DNA of 64,000 bases from a bacterium (GCA_028277985.1 JANQFG010000171.1:33317-97316), one strand, 5' to 3'. Counted from the stretch's first letter, positions 34,495 through 42,699 are shown. The notes: generated by a model not told the origin, from the sequence alone. Translations and numbers: made by a program.

Positions 34495-34980
34495 TTCAGC
34501 CTCCATTAATTTGTACAGTAGGGAAAGACTGCTCGATGAACTACGAAATCGCATCTCTGCCGACAATCGTAAAGCGTTGGTGGTGGATGTCTCAATGATA
34601 GGTGTCTTGTGTCAATTCACCTCCCGTTCTTTGTCTTGAGTGCAAGATGAACGTTGTACAAAGGCTGTGACCAAGTCCATTTTGTCGTACACATATCACA
34701 AGACTGTATTGCTGACAAGTGAAAAGGAGTTATTGAAACGAAAATACTGTGGGTCTCATGCTAAGGGTGATTGCCCATAGGGGGAGAGGCTTTGCCTCTC
34801 CAAATTCCAGTAGATGCTGTGCCAGCATCTCAACAGCAGAAGATTCATTTCCATCGGGGGACCGTCACAATCCTCAGCATTCCCCCTGGGGCACACATAT
34901 GCGCTGAAAATCTTAGTTCCTACCGGCGTGGCAGGCAACAAAAACATATCAGTTATCTTCAGTCTCAGCCCGAAGAAATC
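34495..34980. other. intergenic region with twin perfect hairpins
   Basis: About 490 bp. GGAGAGGC-TTT-GCCTCTCC (34783-34801) and AGATGCTG-TGC-CAGCATCT (34812-34830) are two adjacent perfect 8-bp-stem hairpins with 3-base loops. No T tract follows, so they are unlikely to be terminators. They precede the integrase-like remnant. The rest shows no gene I can support. Confidence 0.4.
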
Positions 34981-35157
34981 AAGAAGGCCACCATGCATTC
35001 GACCAACAAAGCCTTTGACCGATACTTCGATGTCGAATGTGATGATATTCGAGGTATTTGCGCTGACACCGCAAAGAGTGGAAAGAGCAGGATTGACACC
35101 CCGCTGACACCTCAAGAAAGGGCAGGGCAAAAAGGAGAATTATTGAAACTCAAATAG
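34981..35157 (+). pseudogene. C-terminal remnant of a tyrosine-recombinase-like integrase
   Basis: The frame ending at 35157 contains KKATMHSTNKAFDRYFDVEC then DDIRGICADT. The T-x-K-A-F-x-R-Y-F phrase resembles the box II tyrosine region of phage-type integrases. The remaining upstream frame (to 34771) does not look like integrase. It ends 6 bp before the tRNA gene, the usual position for an integrase 3' end at an att site. CTGACACC-type motifs (35082, 35117, 35131) lie inside this stretch. The assignment is by eye and unconfirmed. Confidence 0.4.
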
Positions 35158-35162
35158 GAAAG

Positions 35163-35248
35163 TGGCGGAGGGAGTAGGATTCGAACCCACGGTCCTTTCG
35201 GACTCCGGTTTTCAAGACCGGCGCCTTAAACCACTCGGCCATCCCTCC
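35163..35248 (-). tRNA. serT: tRNA-Ser(UGA)
   Basis: 86 nt on the minus strand with encoded CCA. The acceptor stem is GGAGGGA/TCCCTCC with discriminator G. The D-arm has GGCCGAGTGGTTTAAGGC. The anticodon stem-loop is CCGGTCTTGAAAACCGG with anticodon TGA. A long variable arm (AGTCCGAAAGGACC) is typical of serine tRNAs, and the T-loop has GGTTCGAATCC. Its 3' end is the source of the repeated att-like sequences of the island. Confidence 0.95.
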
Positions 35249-35440
35249 GCAAGAGTGCGGGCGTGCCTGCGGACACTAGGATATTTGTTAGCAACTGTGC
35301 GACCCGTTGTCAAAACCCGGGCATTTCCAGGAATCAAGTGCTTCTCTGTCTGCTTCTATATCTATAAACAGATTTGACAGAAATAGTGGGATAGGCTTTA
35401 ACTGTACAGACCCAAAACGAAATCGAAAAAGGAGAAGCGA

Positions 35441-35896
35441 ATGGAGGCGACTTCCAGGAGGATTGTTAATGCGCTCAAGACCGCGGTGCGGCGTGAAGAG
35501 CGAACTTCTGCGGCTTACGTGAGCAAGGCGAAGAAGATGCGCGATCCGGCGGCCAAGAAGGTCCTGGAAACACTGGCCAGGCAGGAGATCGGGCATGCGA
35601 ACAAGCTCTTGAAGGTCCTAAACAAAGGCTCCGATCTGGAGATGCTGGGGAAGAAGGGACAGAAGCTGGCCGGTGAACTGCGCGTGCTGAACGACGACGT
35701 ACGCCAGATCGAGAATTCCACCGAAGCCGTCAAGGTCCTCCGCAAAGCGGCCAAGGCGGAAGAGAACTCCGGCCGCCTGTATCGCTCCCTGGAAAAGATA
35801 TATAAGGGCCTCGACGTGGCGGACCTCTTCGCCAAGCTCGCAGAGGAAGAGGAAAAGCACAAAGAGAAGATCGACAAGGTCCTGGCCAGGCTGTAG
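35441..35896 (+). CDS. rubrerythrin-like ferritin-fold diiron protein
   Basis: 151 residues, all helical. Two E...ExxH-type halves are present: REERTSAAY with RQEIGHANKLL, and KAEENSGRLY with LAEEEEKHKEKI. These provide the carboxylate/His ligands of a diiron site. There is no C-terminal rubredoxin domain, so it is a rubrerythrin-like or ferritin-like domain protein rather than a full rubrerythrin. Roles in peroxide handling are known for the family. Its THEP1 neighbour starts 32 bp later on the same strand. GGAGAAGCG precedes the ATG. Confidence 0.75.
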   Translation: MEATSRRIVNALKTAVRREERTSAAYVSKAKKMRDPAAKKVLETLARQEIGHANKLLKVLNKGSDLEMLGKKGQKLAGELRVLNDDVRQIENSTEAVKVLRKAAKAEENSGRLYRSLEKIYKGLDVADLFAKLAEEEEKHKEKIDKVLARL

Positions 35897-35928
35897 TTCG
35901 CAGCAACCCAAGGCCAGCGGGTTGGACC

Positions 35929-36477
35929 ATGGCCTGCCCCATCCCACCGAAAGTGTTTCTCACCGGCCTGCCCGGTTGTGGAAAGACCACGATCATCAAG
36001 GGGGTATCCGGTCGACTGTCGGCTTCCGTGACCGGGTTCTACACCGAGGAAGTTCGAGACAAGGGCGGTCAGAGGATCGGATTCGATCTCGTCAGCCACG
36101 AGGGAGAACGAGCGATCCTCGCCCGCAAAGGCGGCCGATCCCGGGCACGCGTGGGAAAGTACTCCGTATTTGTCAAGCCTCTGGAAGAATGGGGGCTCGA
36201 CCTTCTGACGCCCACTGCTGACCGTCCCCTGGTGGTCATAGACGAGGTGGGCAAGATGGAGTGTCTGAGCAGCGCTTTTCAACAGAAGGTGCTGGAGCTC
36301 ATCCTGTCCGGCCACCCGATCCTGGGGTCGGTCGCGCTTCGAGGCGGGGGCCTCATCGGCCGCATCCACGAGCATTCGGCTCTCGAATGCCGGGAGGTCG
36401 ACGCCGAGAACCGGGATCGGATGGTTGAGGAGTTGGAGAGGCGGTTTCGGGAGTACTTGAGAACGGTAGTCTCTTGA
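35929..36477 (+). CDS. THEP1-family nucleoside-triphosphatase
   Basis: 182 residues. Walker A is GLPGCGKTT (about 13-21), followed by the family phrases TGFYTEEVRDKGGQRIGFDL, ARVGKYSVFVKP and Walker B in LVVIDEVGKMECLS. C-terminal GLIGRIHEHSALECREVDAE is also typical. THEP1 proteins hydrolyse NTPs slowly; the physiological role is not settled. The gene is 32 bp after the rubrerythrin-like gene and convergent with the methyltransferase gene. Confidence 0.92.
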   Translation: MACPIPPKVFLTGLPGCGKTTIIKGVSGRLSASVTGFYTEEVRDKGGQRIGFDLVSHEGERAILARKGGRSRARVGKYSVFVKPLEEWGLDLLTPTADRPLVVIDEVGKMECLSSAFQQKVLELILSGHPILGSVALRGGGLIGRIHEHSALECREVDAENRDRMVEELERRFREYLRTVVS

Positions 36478-36494
36478 CGATGTAGGCGGAAGCC

Positions 36495-36643
36495 GCTTGC
36501 CTGCGAGCTGGGAGATTGCCGCGTCGCCTGCGGCTCCTCGCAATGTCCCGAGGGTGCTGGGGGATCCCTGCCTGCGCGGGGATGACGGTGCCTTCCCAAT
36601 CAATAGCGCTGATGTGCTGGGGGATCCCCGCCTCCGCGGGGAT
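36495..36643. repeat. REP-like palindromic repeats between convergent genes
   Basis: Three elements lie here. One is GCCGCGTCGCCTGCGGCTCC near 36518-36537, within a phrase GGGAGATTGCCGCGTCGCC. Two are related copies 60 bp apart, starting at 36554 and 36614 (GTGCTGGGGGATCC then GCCTGCGCGGGGAT and variant). Each is an interrupted palindrome on GATCCC[CT]GC...CGCGGGGAT. They may also serve as a bidirectional terminator. Confidence 0.6.
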
Positions 36644-36664
36644 AACTGCTCCCTTCGGTCGCAG

Positions 36665-37456
36665 TTACTTGAGCAGCCCTGCCCGGTAGGCCTGCAAGTA
36701 CTCGCGGCAGTATTCGTCCTTGCCCAGAAGGGAACTTGCGGCCCGAAGCGCCTGAACCATGCCCGCATCGGACGGGTTCATGATGAAAGCATCCAGTCCT
36801 GCTCCCATCGCCAGGGAAAGAAAGGTTCTGTTCAGCAGAGAGCGAACGGGCAGACCGAAGGAGACATTGGAAACAGCAGCAATCCGGTGCGTCTTGGGCC
36901 AACGGGACTCCAGTTCGCGCAGGGCGTCCATCAGTTCGGCGCCGGCCGCTGGGTCTGTGCTGACGGGCATGACGCAGGGATCGAAGAAGATGTCCTCCTC
37001 GGCGAAGCCCGCTTCGCCGAGTTTCTCCATCAGAAAGGCCGCATTGTCCAGCCGGTCCTGCACACTCTTCGGCAGGCCGCTGTCGCCCACGAGAAGCCCC
37101 ACGACCCTGCAGGACACGCCCTCCAGCAGCGGCAGAAAGCTCGACCACCTCTCTTTCTCAGCTGAAACCGAGTTGATCAAGGGGGTCTTCTGCACCCGCT
37201 TGAGGCCTTCACTCAGGGCCTCGGGATGGGAGGTGTCGATGCTCAGGGGAACATCGACAGCCTTCTGTACGACCTCGACGAGCCAGGCCATGCACTCGGC
37301 TTCCTCGCCCGGAACGCCGCTGTTCACGTCGATGTAGTCTGCGCCCGCTTCGGCCTGCTTCTTGGCCAGGGTGGCGATCGCCTCTTCGTCTCTTTGCTTC
37401 CAAGCCTGCTCGACCGGCTTGCGAGTCATGTTGATGAGCTCTCCGACTACAATCAT
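36665..37456 (-). CDS. methyltetrahydrofolate:corrinoid protein methyltransferase-like protein
   Basis: 263 residues from the ATG at 37456, preceded by GAAGGGAAG. A pterin-binding TIM barrel is shown by MIVVGELINMTRKPV, AEAGADYIDVNSGVPGEEAE, VDVPLSIDTSHPEALSEGLK and NSVSAEKERW. C-terminal AAVSNVSFGLPVRSLLNRTF and DAFIMNP are typical of AcsE/MtgA-type enzymes. The family transfers the methyl group of methyl-THF to a corrinoid protein, in the acetyl-CoA pathway or in demethylation systems. No corrinoid protein gene is adjacent. It is 75 bp downstream of the MaoC gene on the same strand. Confidence 0.88.
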   Translation of the reverse strand: MIVVGELINMTRKPVEQAWKQRDEEAIATLAKKQAEAGADYIDVNSGVPGEEAECMAWLVEVVQKAVDVPLSIDTSHPEALSEGLKRVQKTPLINSVSAEKERWSSFLPLLEGVSCRVVGLLVGDSGLPKSVQDRLDNAAFLMEKLGEAGFAEEDIFFDPCVMPVSTDPAAGAELMDALRELESRWPKTHRIAAVSNVSFGLPVRSLLNRTFLSLAMGAGLDAFIMNPSDAGMVQALRAASSLLGKDEYCREYLQAYRAGLLK

Positions 37457-37531
37457 CTTCCCTTCCCTTCTTGCTGTTCTCTTTGGGGCCCTGCTAGCCC
37501 GTAGATTGCACGAGCCCTCGTGCAATAGGGG

Positions 37532-38386
37532 TTAGACGTTCAGTTCTACAGCACCGTTCGTGAGGATGTACTCCTCGGGGCGCTCCTTGGTTTTGGCCCG
37601 AATGATGAGCTTGTTGTCCTCCACCTTCCACATCTCTGTAACGATCGTATCTCCGGGCCATGCCGGACGGGAGAACCGCACCTTGATCGATTTGAACTTC
37701 TCCGGGTCGTTCTCGCAATAGGTCCTGAGCACTGCCCTGCCCACGAAGCCGAAGGTGCAGAGCCCGTGGATGATCGGCCGGTCGTAGCCGGCCATGGCGG
37801 CGAACTGCGGGTCGATGTGCAGGGGATTGTAGTCTCCGGAGAGCCGGTAGATGGCCGCCTGACGATGAAGCGTTGTCTCCTCGACGACCTCGTCCGGTTC
37901 CCGGTCCGGAGGCTCGTTACCCGGGGGCGGCCCCTTCTCCCCGCCGAATCCGCCCTCGCCGCGGACAAAAGTGGCGAACCGGTTGTGGAAGATCACGTTT
38001 CCATCCTGATCCTCCGTGTCCACCTCGAGCTCCATCAGGGCGCCCTTTCCCTTGTCAAAGATGTTCGCGATCCGCGGTTTCGAGGTAAGGGTGCCTTCGG
38101 TGGGGATAGGATGCTTCCGTACTTCGAGGTATTGCTCGCCGTGAAGGATCATGATCGGGTTGATGTCGACTCCCGGCACGTTCATCACCTCCATGAGAGC
38201 CGGGAAAGGCGGCACAACGCCAAAAGTGGGCAGCACCTTGAGTCCGTTCTCATAAACGAAAACGAGTTCGTCATCTTTCGGAACGGCGCCTACACCCAGG
38301 GCGTACAGGATCACCCTGTCCCGGGTCAACTCATAGGTCATCGGCGGCAGTTCAGCGGCATGGGCCTTGTCAACATCGATGGGCAT
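37532..38386 (-). CDS. MaoC-type (2-enoyl-CoA hydratase 2) double hot-dog protein
   Basis: 284 residues from the ATG at 38386, after GAGGAGG. The N-terminal half is a degenerate hot-dog (DRVILYALGVGAVPKDDELV, then MILHGEQYLEV). The C-terminal half has the hydratase-2 motif: YRLSGDYNPLHIDPQFAAMA, then PIIHGLCTFGFVGRAVL, with the catalytic D/H pair. This two-fold layout matches the peroxisomal-type hydratase 2. It would hydrate trans-2-enoyl-CoA to (R)-3-hydroxyacyl-CoA. The methyltransferase gene follows, but a functional link is unclear. Confidence 0.9.
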   Translation of the reverse strand: MPIDVDKAHAAELPPMTYELTRDRVILYALGVGAVPKDDELVFVYENGLKVLPTFGVVPPFPALMEVMNVPGVDINPIMILHGEQYLEVRKHPIPTEGTLTSKPRIANIFDKGKGALMELEVDTEDQDGNVIFHNRFATFVRGEGGFGGEKGPPPGNEPPDREPDEVVEETTLHRQAAIYRLSGDYNPLHIDPQFAAMAGYDRPIIHGLCTFGFVGRAVLRTYCENDPEKFKSIKVRFSRPAWPGDTIVTEMWKVEDNKLIIRAKTKERPEEYILTNGAVELNV

Positions 38387-38648
38387 TGCAGATCCTCCTC
38401 TCAAAAAATAGATCCGTGATTTCTCTGTCCACGTCACGCTGTCAGCCACGGGCAAACACCTTCCCGCGGGACGAAAGAGCCCCATTATAGCGCAAGCCGG
38501 GCATATGTCCAGATTGAACTTGATGCACAAACCTACCGGGCGGTCTGGAAATGGGGCGACGGAAGAAAGGGGTTGAGAGATGAAAAGGGGGAGGGCTTAC
38601 ACGGAGGGCTTTGGGAATGCGGGTCCTGCAGTCAGAGGAACCCGAGCC

Positions 38649-39053
38649 CTACGCCTTTTCGTCAAACAGGACACCGCGCAGTTCGGCGACCTTCTTGTGT
38701 AATTCCAGCAGATCCTTAGGGGGGATCTCCCGGAGCAGCTCTTCGGTCTCTCGGTTGAAGATCCGGATGACCATGTCTCCGGTCTCCTCGTACACCTCGA
38801 AATCGAGTTTGATCTTGAGCTCATCCAGGAAGGCTTGGGTTTTTTCAGCCACATCCCTGACGGCAGCCGGGTCGAGGTCGCTGAGGCTTGCGCCCTTCTT
38901 CTCCTGCTTTTCCTCTTTCTCTTCCTTCTTACGGAAGACCGCAGCCTCGGTTTCGTTGACCGGCTTGACAGGGGGAGTGGGCTTGACTTCCTGCTGTCGC
39001 CTCACCCAGGCCTCTGCCACCTCTGTCTGGATCGCATCGGATTTTACTTCCAT
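38649..39053 (-). CDS. flaG: FlaG family flagellar protein
   Basis: 134 residues from the ATG at 39053, after GGAGA. The N-terminus is variable (EVKSDAIQTEVAEAWV, then a Lys/Glu-rich linker). The conserved FlaG C-terminus reads LKIKLDFEVYEETGDMVIRI, then NRETEELLREIPPKDLLELH and GVLFDEKA. FlaG modulates flagellar filament length in other bacteria. No other flagellar gene is visible nearby, so the gene is isolated here. Confidence 0.8.
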   Translation of the reverse strand: MEVKSDAIQTEVAEAWVRRQQEVKPTPPVKPVNETEAAVFRKKEEKEEKQEKKGASLSDLDPAAVRDVAEKTQAFLDELKIKLDFEVYEETGDMVIRIFNRETEELLREIPPKDLLELHKKVAELRGVLFDEKA

Positions 39054-39425
39054 GACCAGATCTCCAACGTTGTCTCCGTGCGGGGAATTCCCGCGGTACC
39101 GCTTTACTGCAACATGCGTGCCGTTTTCATGGCATCTGCCAGCCAAAGATCTAACGGGTCAATATTGATGAAGGATTTCTTTTCAACATGCCGGTTTGGC
39201 GTCCCATTCCGGCTGCAAAGGGGCCCTAGAATGCCCGGGAGTGTTCTCAGGGTTTCAGGAATGTGCTTGCAAGGATCCTGAAGCCCTGACGAACCACGCA
39301 GATTTTCCACGGGAGTGACAAAAAGCGGCACTGAAAAGGGGCTCGACTTGCCCCAGGGAGGGGAGGGCCCTTTTGCCTTTGACCTTTCCCCTTTGACCTT
39401 GGGAGAGCGGTGGAGCGAGCGGGGC
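39054..39425. other. intergenic region with GGTCAAAGG-type repeats
   Basis: About 370 bp between two minus-strand genes. 39373-39401 carries two near copies of CCTTTGACCTT (CCTTTGACCTTTCCCCTTTG then ACCTT), a short repeat common in intergenic DNA. GGGGCTCGACTTGCCCC (39342-39358) can form a short hairpin. No gene was found. Confidence 0.35.
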
Positions 39426-40223
39426 CTAATGCCCCGAGTCCTTGAAGACGAAGCCCACGGCTAGGCCGGCCCCGAGAGCGATCAGGACCGCGCATATCCC
39501 GTAAACCACGGGTCTTTCATCTGCCGCCTTGGCGATGAAGGCCACCATCCCGACCTTTTCGATATGGATGGTCTTGGAGGATTTGCCGACAAGCTTCCTG
39601 TCCTTGATCAACAAATACTCCACATTGTAGACACCCGGTTTCGCATCGGACGGAAAGTCGAAATAGTGGCTGAATTGCGCACCCTCTTTGATTTCCACCC
39701 GACCGGTATCATCGATCGAGTAGAGACCGGCTTCGGTCTTGATGCGCATGAGCCCTTCGAAGATCGTCTCCTCGTCGTTGCCCTCGTCCTCCCCCTTCAA
39801 GATGTGATACTTCATCTGGCTCTTGATGATTTCAAAACCGATCTCGAGTTCCTTGGCCAGCTCAGGGGTCGTGATTTCGTCAAGGGGGGCCGAAGCCTGA
39901 ACCTGGTACATGGAAGGCACATTCTCGATGTCATACTGCCTCGTGTTCATCCAGAAGGGACCCACGCGACCCTTCACGTTGATCTTCACCTTCTCCGCAG
40001 GGGAGGTGAGCTTCACGATCAGGCCGTCCGCTCCGGTCCCGGCCAAGTTGCCGGAGAAATCGATCCGGTCGCCGTTGTAGCGGAGCCCCACCTCGATGAC
40101 CGATTTGCTCGCATCAGGGACGAAGGCCTCGGTCGCCGGGGCTTCGGTCTCGGATGCCTCCAGAGGATTCATGATCAAGAAGGCGCAAAAGACAGCCAGC
40201 GGAATCGGTAGTGTTCTTATCAT
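39426..40223 (-). CDS. TIGR02186/Alph_Pro_TM family membrane-anchored protein
   Basis: 265 residues. A signal peptide (LPIPLAVFCAFLIMNPLEAS) is followed by a beta-rich periplasmic part with SVIEVGLRYNGDRIDFSG and VGPFWMNTRQYDIENVPSMY, and a C-terminal membrane segment (VYGICAVLIALGAGLAVGFV). This matches the family typically encoded beside TauE/SafE exporters. The ATG overlaps the stop of the exporter gene by one base (TAATG), so the two are translationally coupled. It probably supports the exporter, as inferred from the conserved pairing. Confidence 0.85.
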   Translation of the reverse strand: MIRTLPIPLAVFCAFLIMNPLEASETEAPATEAFVPDASKSVIEVGLRYNGDRIDFSGNLAGTGADGLIVKLTSPAEKVKINVKGRVGPFWMNTRQYDIENVPSMYQVQASAPLDEITTPELAKELEIGFEIIKSQMKYHILKGEDEGNDEETIFEGLMRIKTEAGLYSIDDTGRVEIKEGAQFSHYFDFPSDAKPGVYNVEYLLIKDRKLVGKSSKTIHIEKVGMVAFIAKAADERPVVYGICAVLIALGAGLAVGFVFKDSGH

Positions 40224-41170
40224 TAGTGACCTCCACCCGCGCCTGCGGCAAAGCTTACAACGTTGTCAGGGGTCAGAACCAGGTCAAGGAAGAGCTTGAA
40301 CATCATGGCCAACACGATGATGCTCAGGAGAATTCGGATCTGCTCTCCCCGGAGGTACTTCGAAGCCCGTACCCCGAACTGCGCTCCTACGACCGAGCCC
40401 ATCAACAGGGTGAGGGCGAGCCCGAGGTCCACCGTACGGTTCGTGATCGCCTGCTGCAGGGTCACGTTTGCGCTCGTCATGACGATTTGAAACAGGTCGG
40501 TGCCGATGGCTGTGATGGTCGGCATGCCGATGACGTAGATCATGGCGGGCACCATGATGAAGCCGCCACCCACACCGAGCAGGGCAGCAAGCACGCCCAC
40601 CGCGAAACCGATGAAGAAGGGGAAGATGGCTGACGTGCGCAAGTGAGATTTCGGGAAGTCCATCTGGAGGGGGAGCTTGTTGAAGATCCTGGTCAGACCG
40701 GGTTGTTTCATTTCTCCCGGATCCGCGTCGAGTCCTTCTGTTGCCTGGGACTTGCGAATGGCCCGGAGGCTTTCCACGAACATGGATCCTCCAATCGTCC
40801 CGAGCATCACCACGTAGACAAGCTTCATGACGAACTCGAAATTACCCATGGCCCTCAGGTAGTAGACCAGGTGGACGCCCACGGTGCCCCCTGAGACGCC
40901 TCCTGCCAGGATGATGAGCCCCAGCTTCATGTCCACGTTGCCGAGCCTCCAGTGCCCGTAAGCACCGGATGCGGAACTGGCAACGATCTGGTTCGAATCC
41001 GATGCCGCGGCAACCGCAGGGGGGATGCCGATCATCATCATCAGGGGCGTGAGAAGGAAGCCGCCTCCAACCCCGAACAGGCCGGAGAGGAATCCCACCA
41101 TCCCTCCGATGCCGATCACGAGGAAGAAGTTGATGGTCATATCCGCGATGGGTAGATAGACGTTAAACAT
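40223..41170 (-). CDS. TSUP family exporter (TauE/SafE-like)
   Basis: 315 residues with about eight membrane segments in two halves. Each half has the family glycine motif: GMVGFLSGLFGVGGGFLLTP near the N-terminus and GVLAALLGVGGGFIMVPAMI in the second half. The family exports sulfite, sulfoacetate or related sulfur anions, or takes part in taurine metabolism. The coupled TIGR02186 gene supports assignment to the sulfur-anion branch, but the substrate is not proven. An ATG at 41140 is an alternative start because the site before 41170 is very close. Confidence 0.88.
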   Translation of the reverse strand: MFNVYLPIADMTINFFLVIGIGGMVGFLSGLFGVGGGFLLTPLMMMIGIPPAVAAASDSNQIVASSASGAYGHWRLGNVDMKLGLIILAGGVSGGTVGVHLVYYLRAMGNFEFVMKLVYVVMLGTIGGSMFVESLRAIRKSQATEGLDADPGEMKQPGLTRIFNKLPLQMDFPKSHLRTSAIFPFFIGFAVGVLAALLGVGGGFIMVPAMIYVIGMPTITAIGTDLFQIVMTSANVTLQQAITNRTVDLGLALTLLMGSVVGAQFGVRASKYLRGEQIRILLSIIVLAMMFKLFLDLVLTPDNVVSFAAGAGGGH

Positions 41171-41466
41171 CCTTCTTGGTCTCCTCTGTTCTGGTTGGTG
41201 GATCTGCCCAAACGGTTTGCCGGTTTGAGTCCTTTCCGGACAGAAAGGCGAGACTCACTTCGGGAAAGCGGAACCGTGGAGGGTGGTCCAAAGAGGAGCG
41301 GTCAGCATCAGCAGGAAAGGCAATCATCATCAGGTCGCGCCACACGGGGTCCGGTTTGCAGAAAACCGGTCCTCTTTGTAGGATGTGTGTGCAGAAAAGC
41401 CGCGTCGCACTGCTTTTCGGGTCCGGCCTGAAGTTGAGTTGCGAAGAATACAGGAAACAAAGATGT

Positions 41467-42675
41467 TTGTCTATAGGAAAGGCCATTGAATTGCTGGGTC
41501 GTCTCCTGCAAAGACTGAGGGGGGATCCCAGGAGCGACGGGGATCTCGAGGAGAGATATTTTGCCTTCAAGGAGCTGTCCAGCGCGAACGATGTGGCACT
41601 CCGCGACCTTGTCGCACTCGAGCACGGCCCTACGGAGCCGCGTGGGCTCCCCCTGAGCGAGCTCAGATCCAGGGCCACGGAGCTCACCGTCCAGGCCTTC
41701 AAGAGCATCCGGAACCTGGAAACCCTGGCAGGCAGGTCGTATCCCATCCTTCGAGAGACCCTAGCCGCCCTGGCGAGCCGGATCGATGACGGGCTTTCGA
41801 CGAGCGAAGCCGCCTCCTCAGGGAATTGCGGTTCCGAGCAGATCGTCCAGTTGCTCGCCCCCCTGAATCTGGCAAATCCCGGAGACCGCTCTTTTCGTCC
41901 GGCCGGGTGTCGAACGGTGCATGACATCCTTCGATTCTGTCAGGAGGAGTCGATCAATCGCATGTTTGCCAGGAACGATGAGGAGGCTGTCCGAAAGGGC
42001 AGGTTCCACCAGCTCGGTATACGCGTTCCACTCAGGATCTTTGTTGCAGACCTGGGCGGCGGGCTCAGCGGTGTCGAGAAGAAGCGGGCGGTCATCGACG
42101 TCGGAAACGTCGTGTCGGTTCCGTTCAAGGCGCTCATCGAGGGCATGACGACCGAAGGCGTCCGCTGGGCCGGTCACGTGCCACTGGGCCTCCGGAGCAT
42201 GGTCTCTGTTTTTGCCAATACGCTGTATGACCCGGTCAAGCACGAGAGGAACTTGGGCGCCCGAAGCTATGCGCTCGTTTCCGGAAGGCATCTGAACTTC
42301 AGCTCCAGGCTGGGATATCACTTCTCCACTCTGGATGCCTCTTGCGGGCGGAAGACGAGGCGGGGCTACATCTCGTTTCGCTTCAAAGGGGGAGCGGCCT
42401 CTCCGGAAAAGAGGAAGCGCCGCGCAGCATTCATCGCCCGGATCCTGGATGCCCACGATTTCTGGGTCAATCAGCGGGAGGACCTGGTGAACGGACACAT
42501 GAAACGATCCGGCGAGCAGGACATTCTCGATCGGTTGGTGATGTTGGGAAGGCTGATGGGGTGTGCCCGCCAGCTCGACGTGGCAATGGACAGCCCCCAG
42601 CGGGTCGACTACTTCGTGGACCTTTTTCTCAAGGGCCAGTACAATTTCTTCGACCTCCACTCTCCGGTGAAATGA
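41467..42675 (+). CDS. protein resembling the C-terminal region of PEP-synthase-like enzymes
   Basis: About 402 residues from a TTG at 41467; the frame is open upstream to 41176 but that part (rich in Arg/Ser) does not look coding. Recognisable phrases are GCRTVHDILRFCQEESINRM, LRIFVADLGGGLSGVEKK, YALVSGRHLNFSSRLGYHFS and RRGYISFRFKGGAASPEKRK. The last recurs at the C-terminus of large deltaproteobacterial phosphoenolpyruvate synthase-like proteins. The ATP-grasp and phosphohistidine domains of those enzymes are absent here. It lies 24 bp before a degenerate receiver gene. The role is unknown. Confidence 0.6.
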   Translation: MSIGKAIELLGRLLQRLRGDPRSDGDLEERYFAFKELSSANDVALRDLVALEHGPTEPRGLPLSELRSRATELTVQAFKSIRNLETLAGRSYPILRETLAALASRIDDGLSTSEAASSGNCGSEQIVQLLAPLNLANPGDRSFRPAGCRTVHDILRFCQEESINRMFARNDEEAVRKGRFHQLGIRVPLRIFVADLGGGLSGVEKKRAVIDVGNVVSVPFKALIEGMTTEGVRWAGHVPLGLRSMVSVFANTLYDPVKHERNLGARSYALVSGRHLNFSSRLGYHFSTLDASCGRKTRRGYISFRFKGGAASPEKRKRRAAFIARILDAHDFWVNQREDLVNGHMKRSGEQDILDRLVMLGRLMGCARQLDVAMDSPQRVDYFVDLFLKGQYNFFDLHSPVK

Positions 42676-42699
42676 AGACCCTGGAAAGAAGAGACGTCC

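Larger units (their letters stand above)
14816..35187. mobile_element. composite tRNA-Ser genomic island (tandem cassette array)
   Basis: A 20-kb stretch is bounded on the right by tRNA-Ser(UGA) and on the left by a perfect 25-bp copy of its 3' end. Further perfect copies at 28787 and 30277 and decayed copies near 15259 and 19491 divide it into blocks. Gene content is accessory (membrane/GTPase/peptidase modules, truncated primase, REP transposon, truncated HNH) and composition is visibly AT-richer than the flanks, especially 16.9-22 kb. No complete integrase was found; a C-terminal remnant lies beside the tRNA. Serial integration into the tRNA gene is the simplest explanation (inference from known tRNA-targeted islands). 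Confidence 0.75.

Noticed and set aside
14771..35163. Intact integrase for the island
   Set aside because: No full-length tyrosine or serine recombinase frame is present; only a C-terminal-like remnant beside the tRNA.
35162..35377. A plus-strand frame beginning MAEGVGFEPTVLS over the tRNA-Ser gene
   Set aside because: It is the reverse complement of the tRNA and its flank read as protein; the well-known GVGFEPTV phrase arises from tRNA-Ser/Leu sequences.
36554..36645. CRISPR-like pair of 30-bp repeats spaced 60 bp
   Set aside because: Only two copies, palindromic, no cas genes, and the same words occur as dispersed intergenic repeats in many genomes.
41176..41466. N-terminal extension of the PEP-synthase-C-like protein
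   Set aside because: Sequence is Arg/Ser/Gly-rich and lacks conservation; it overlaps the presumed promoter of the divergent exporter gene.
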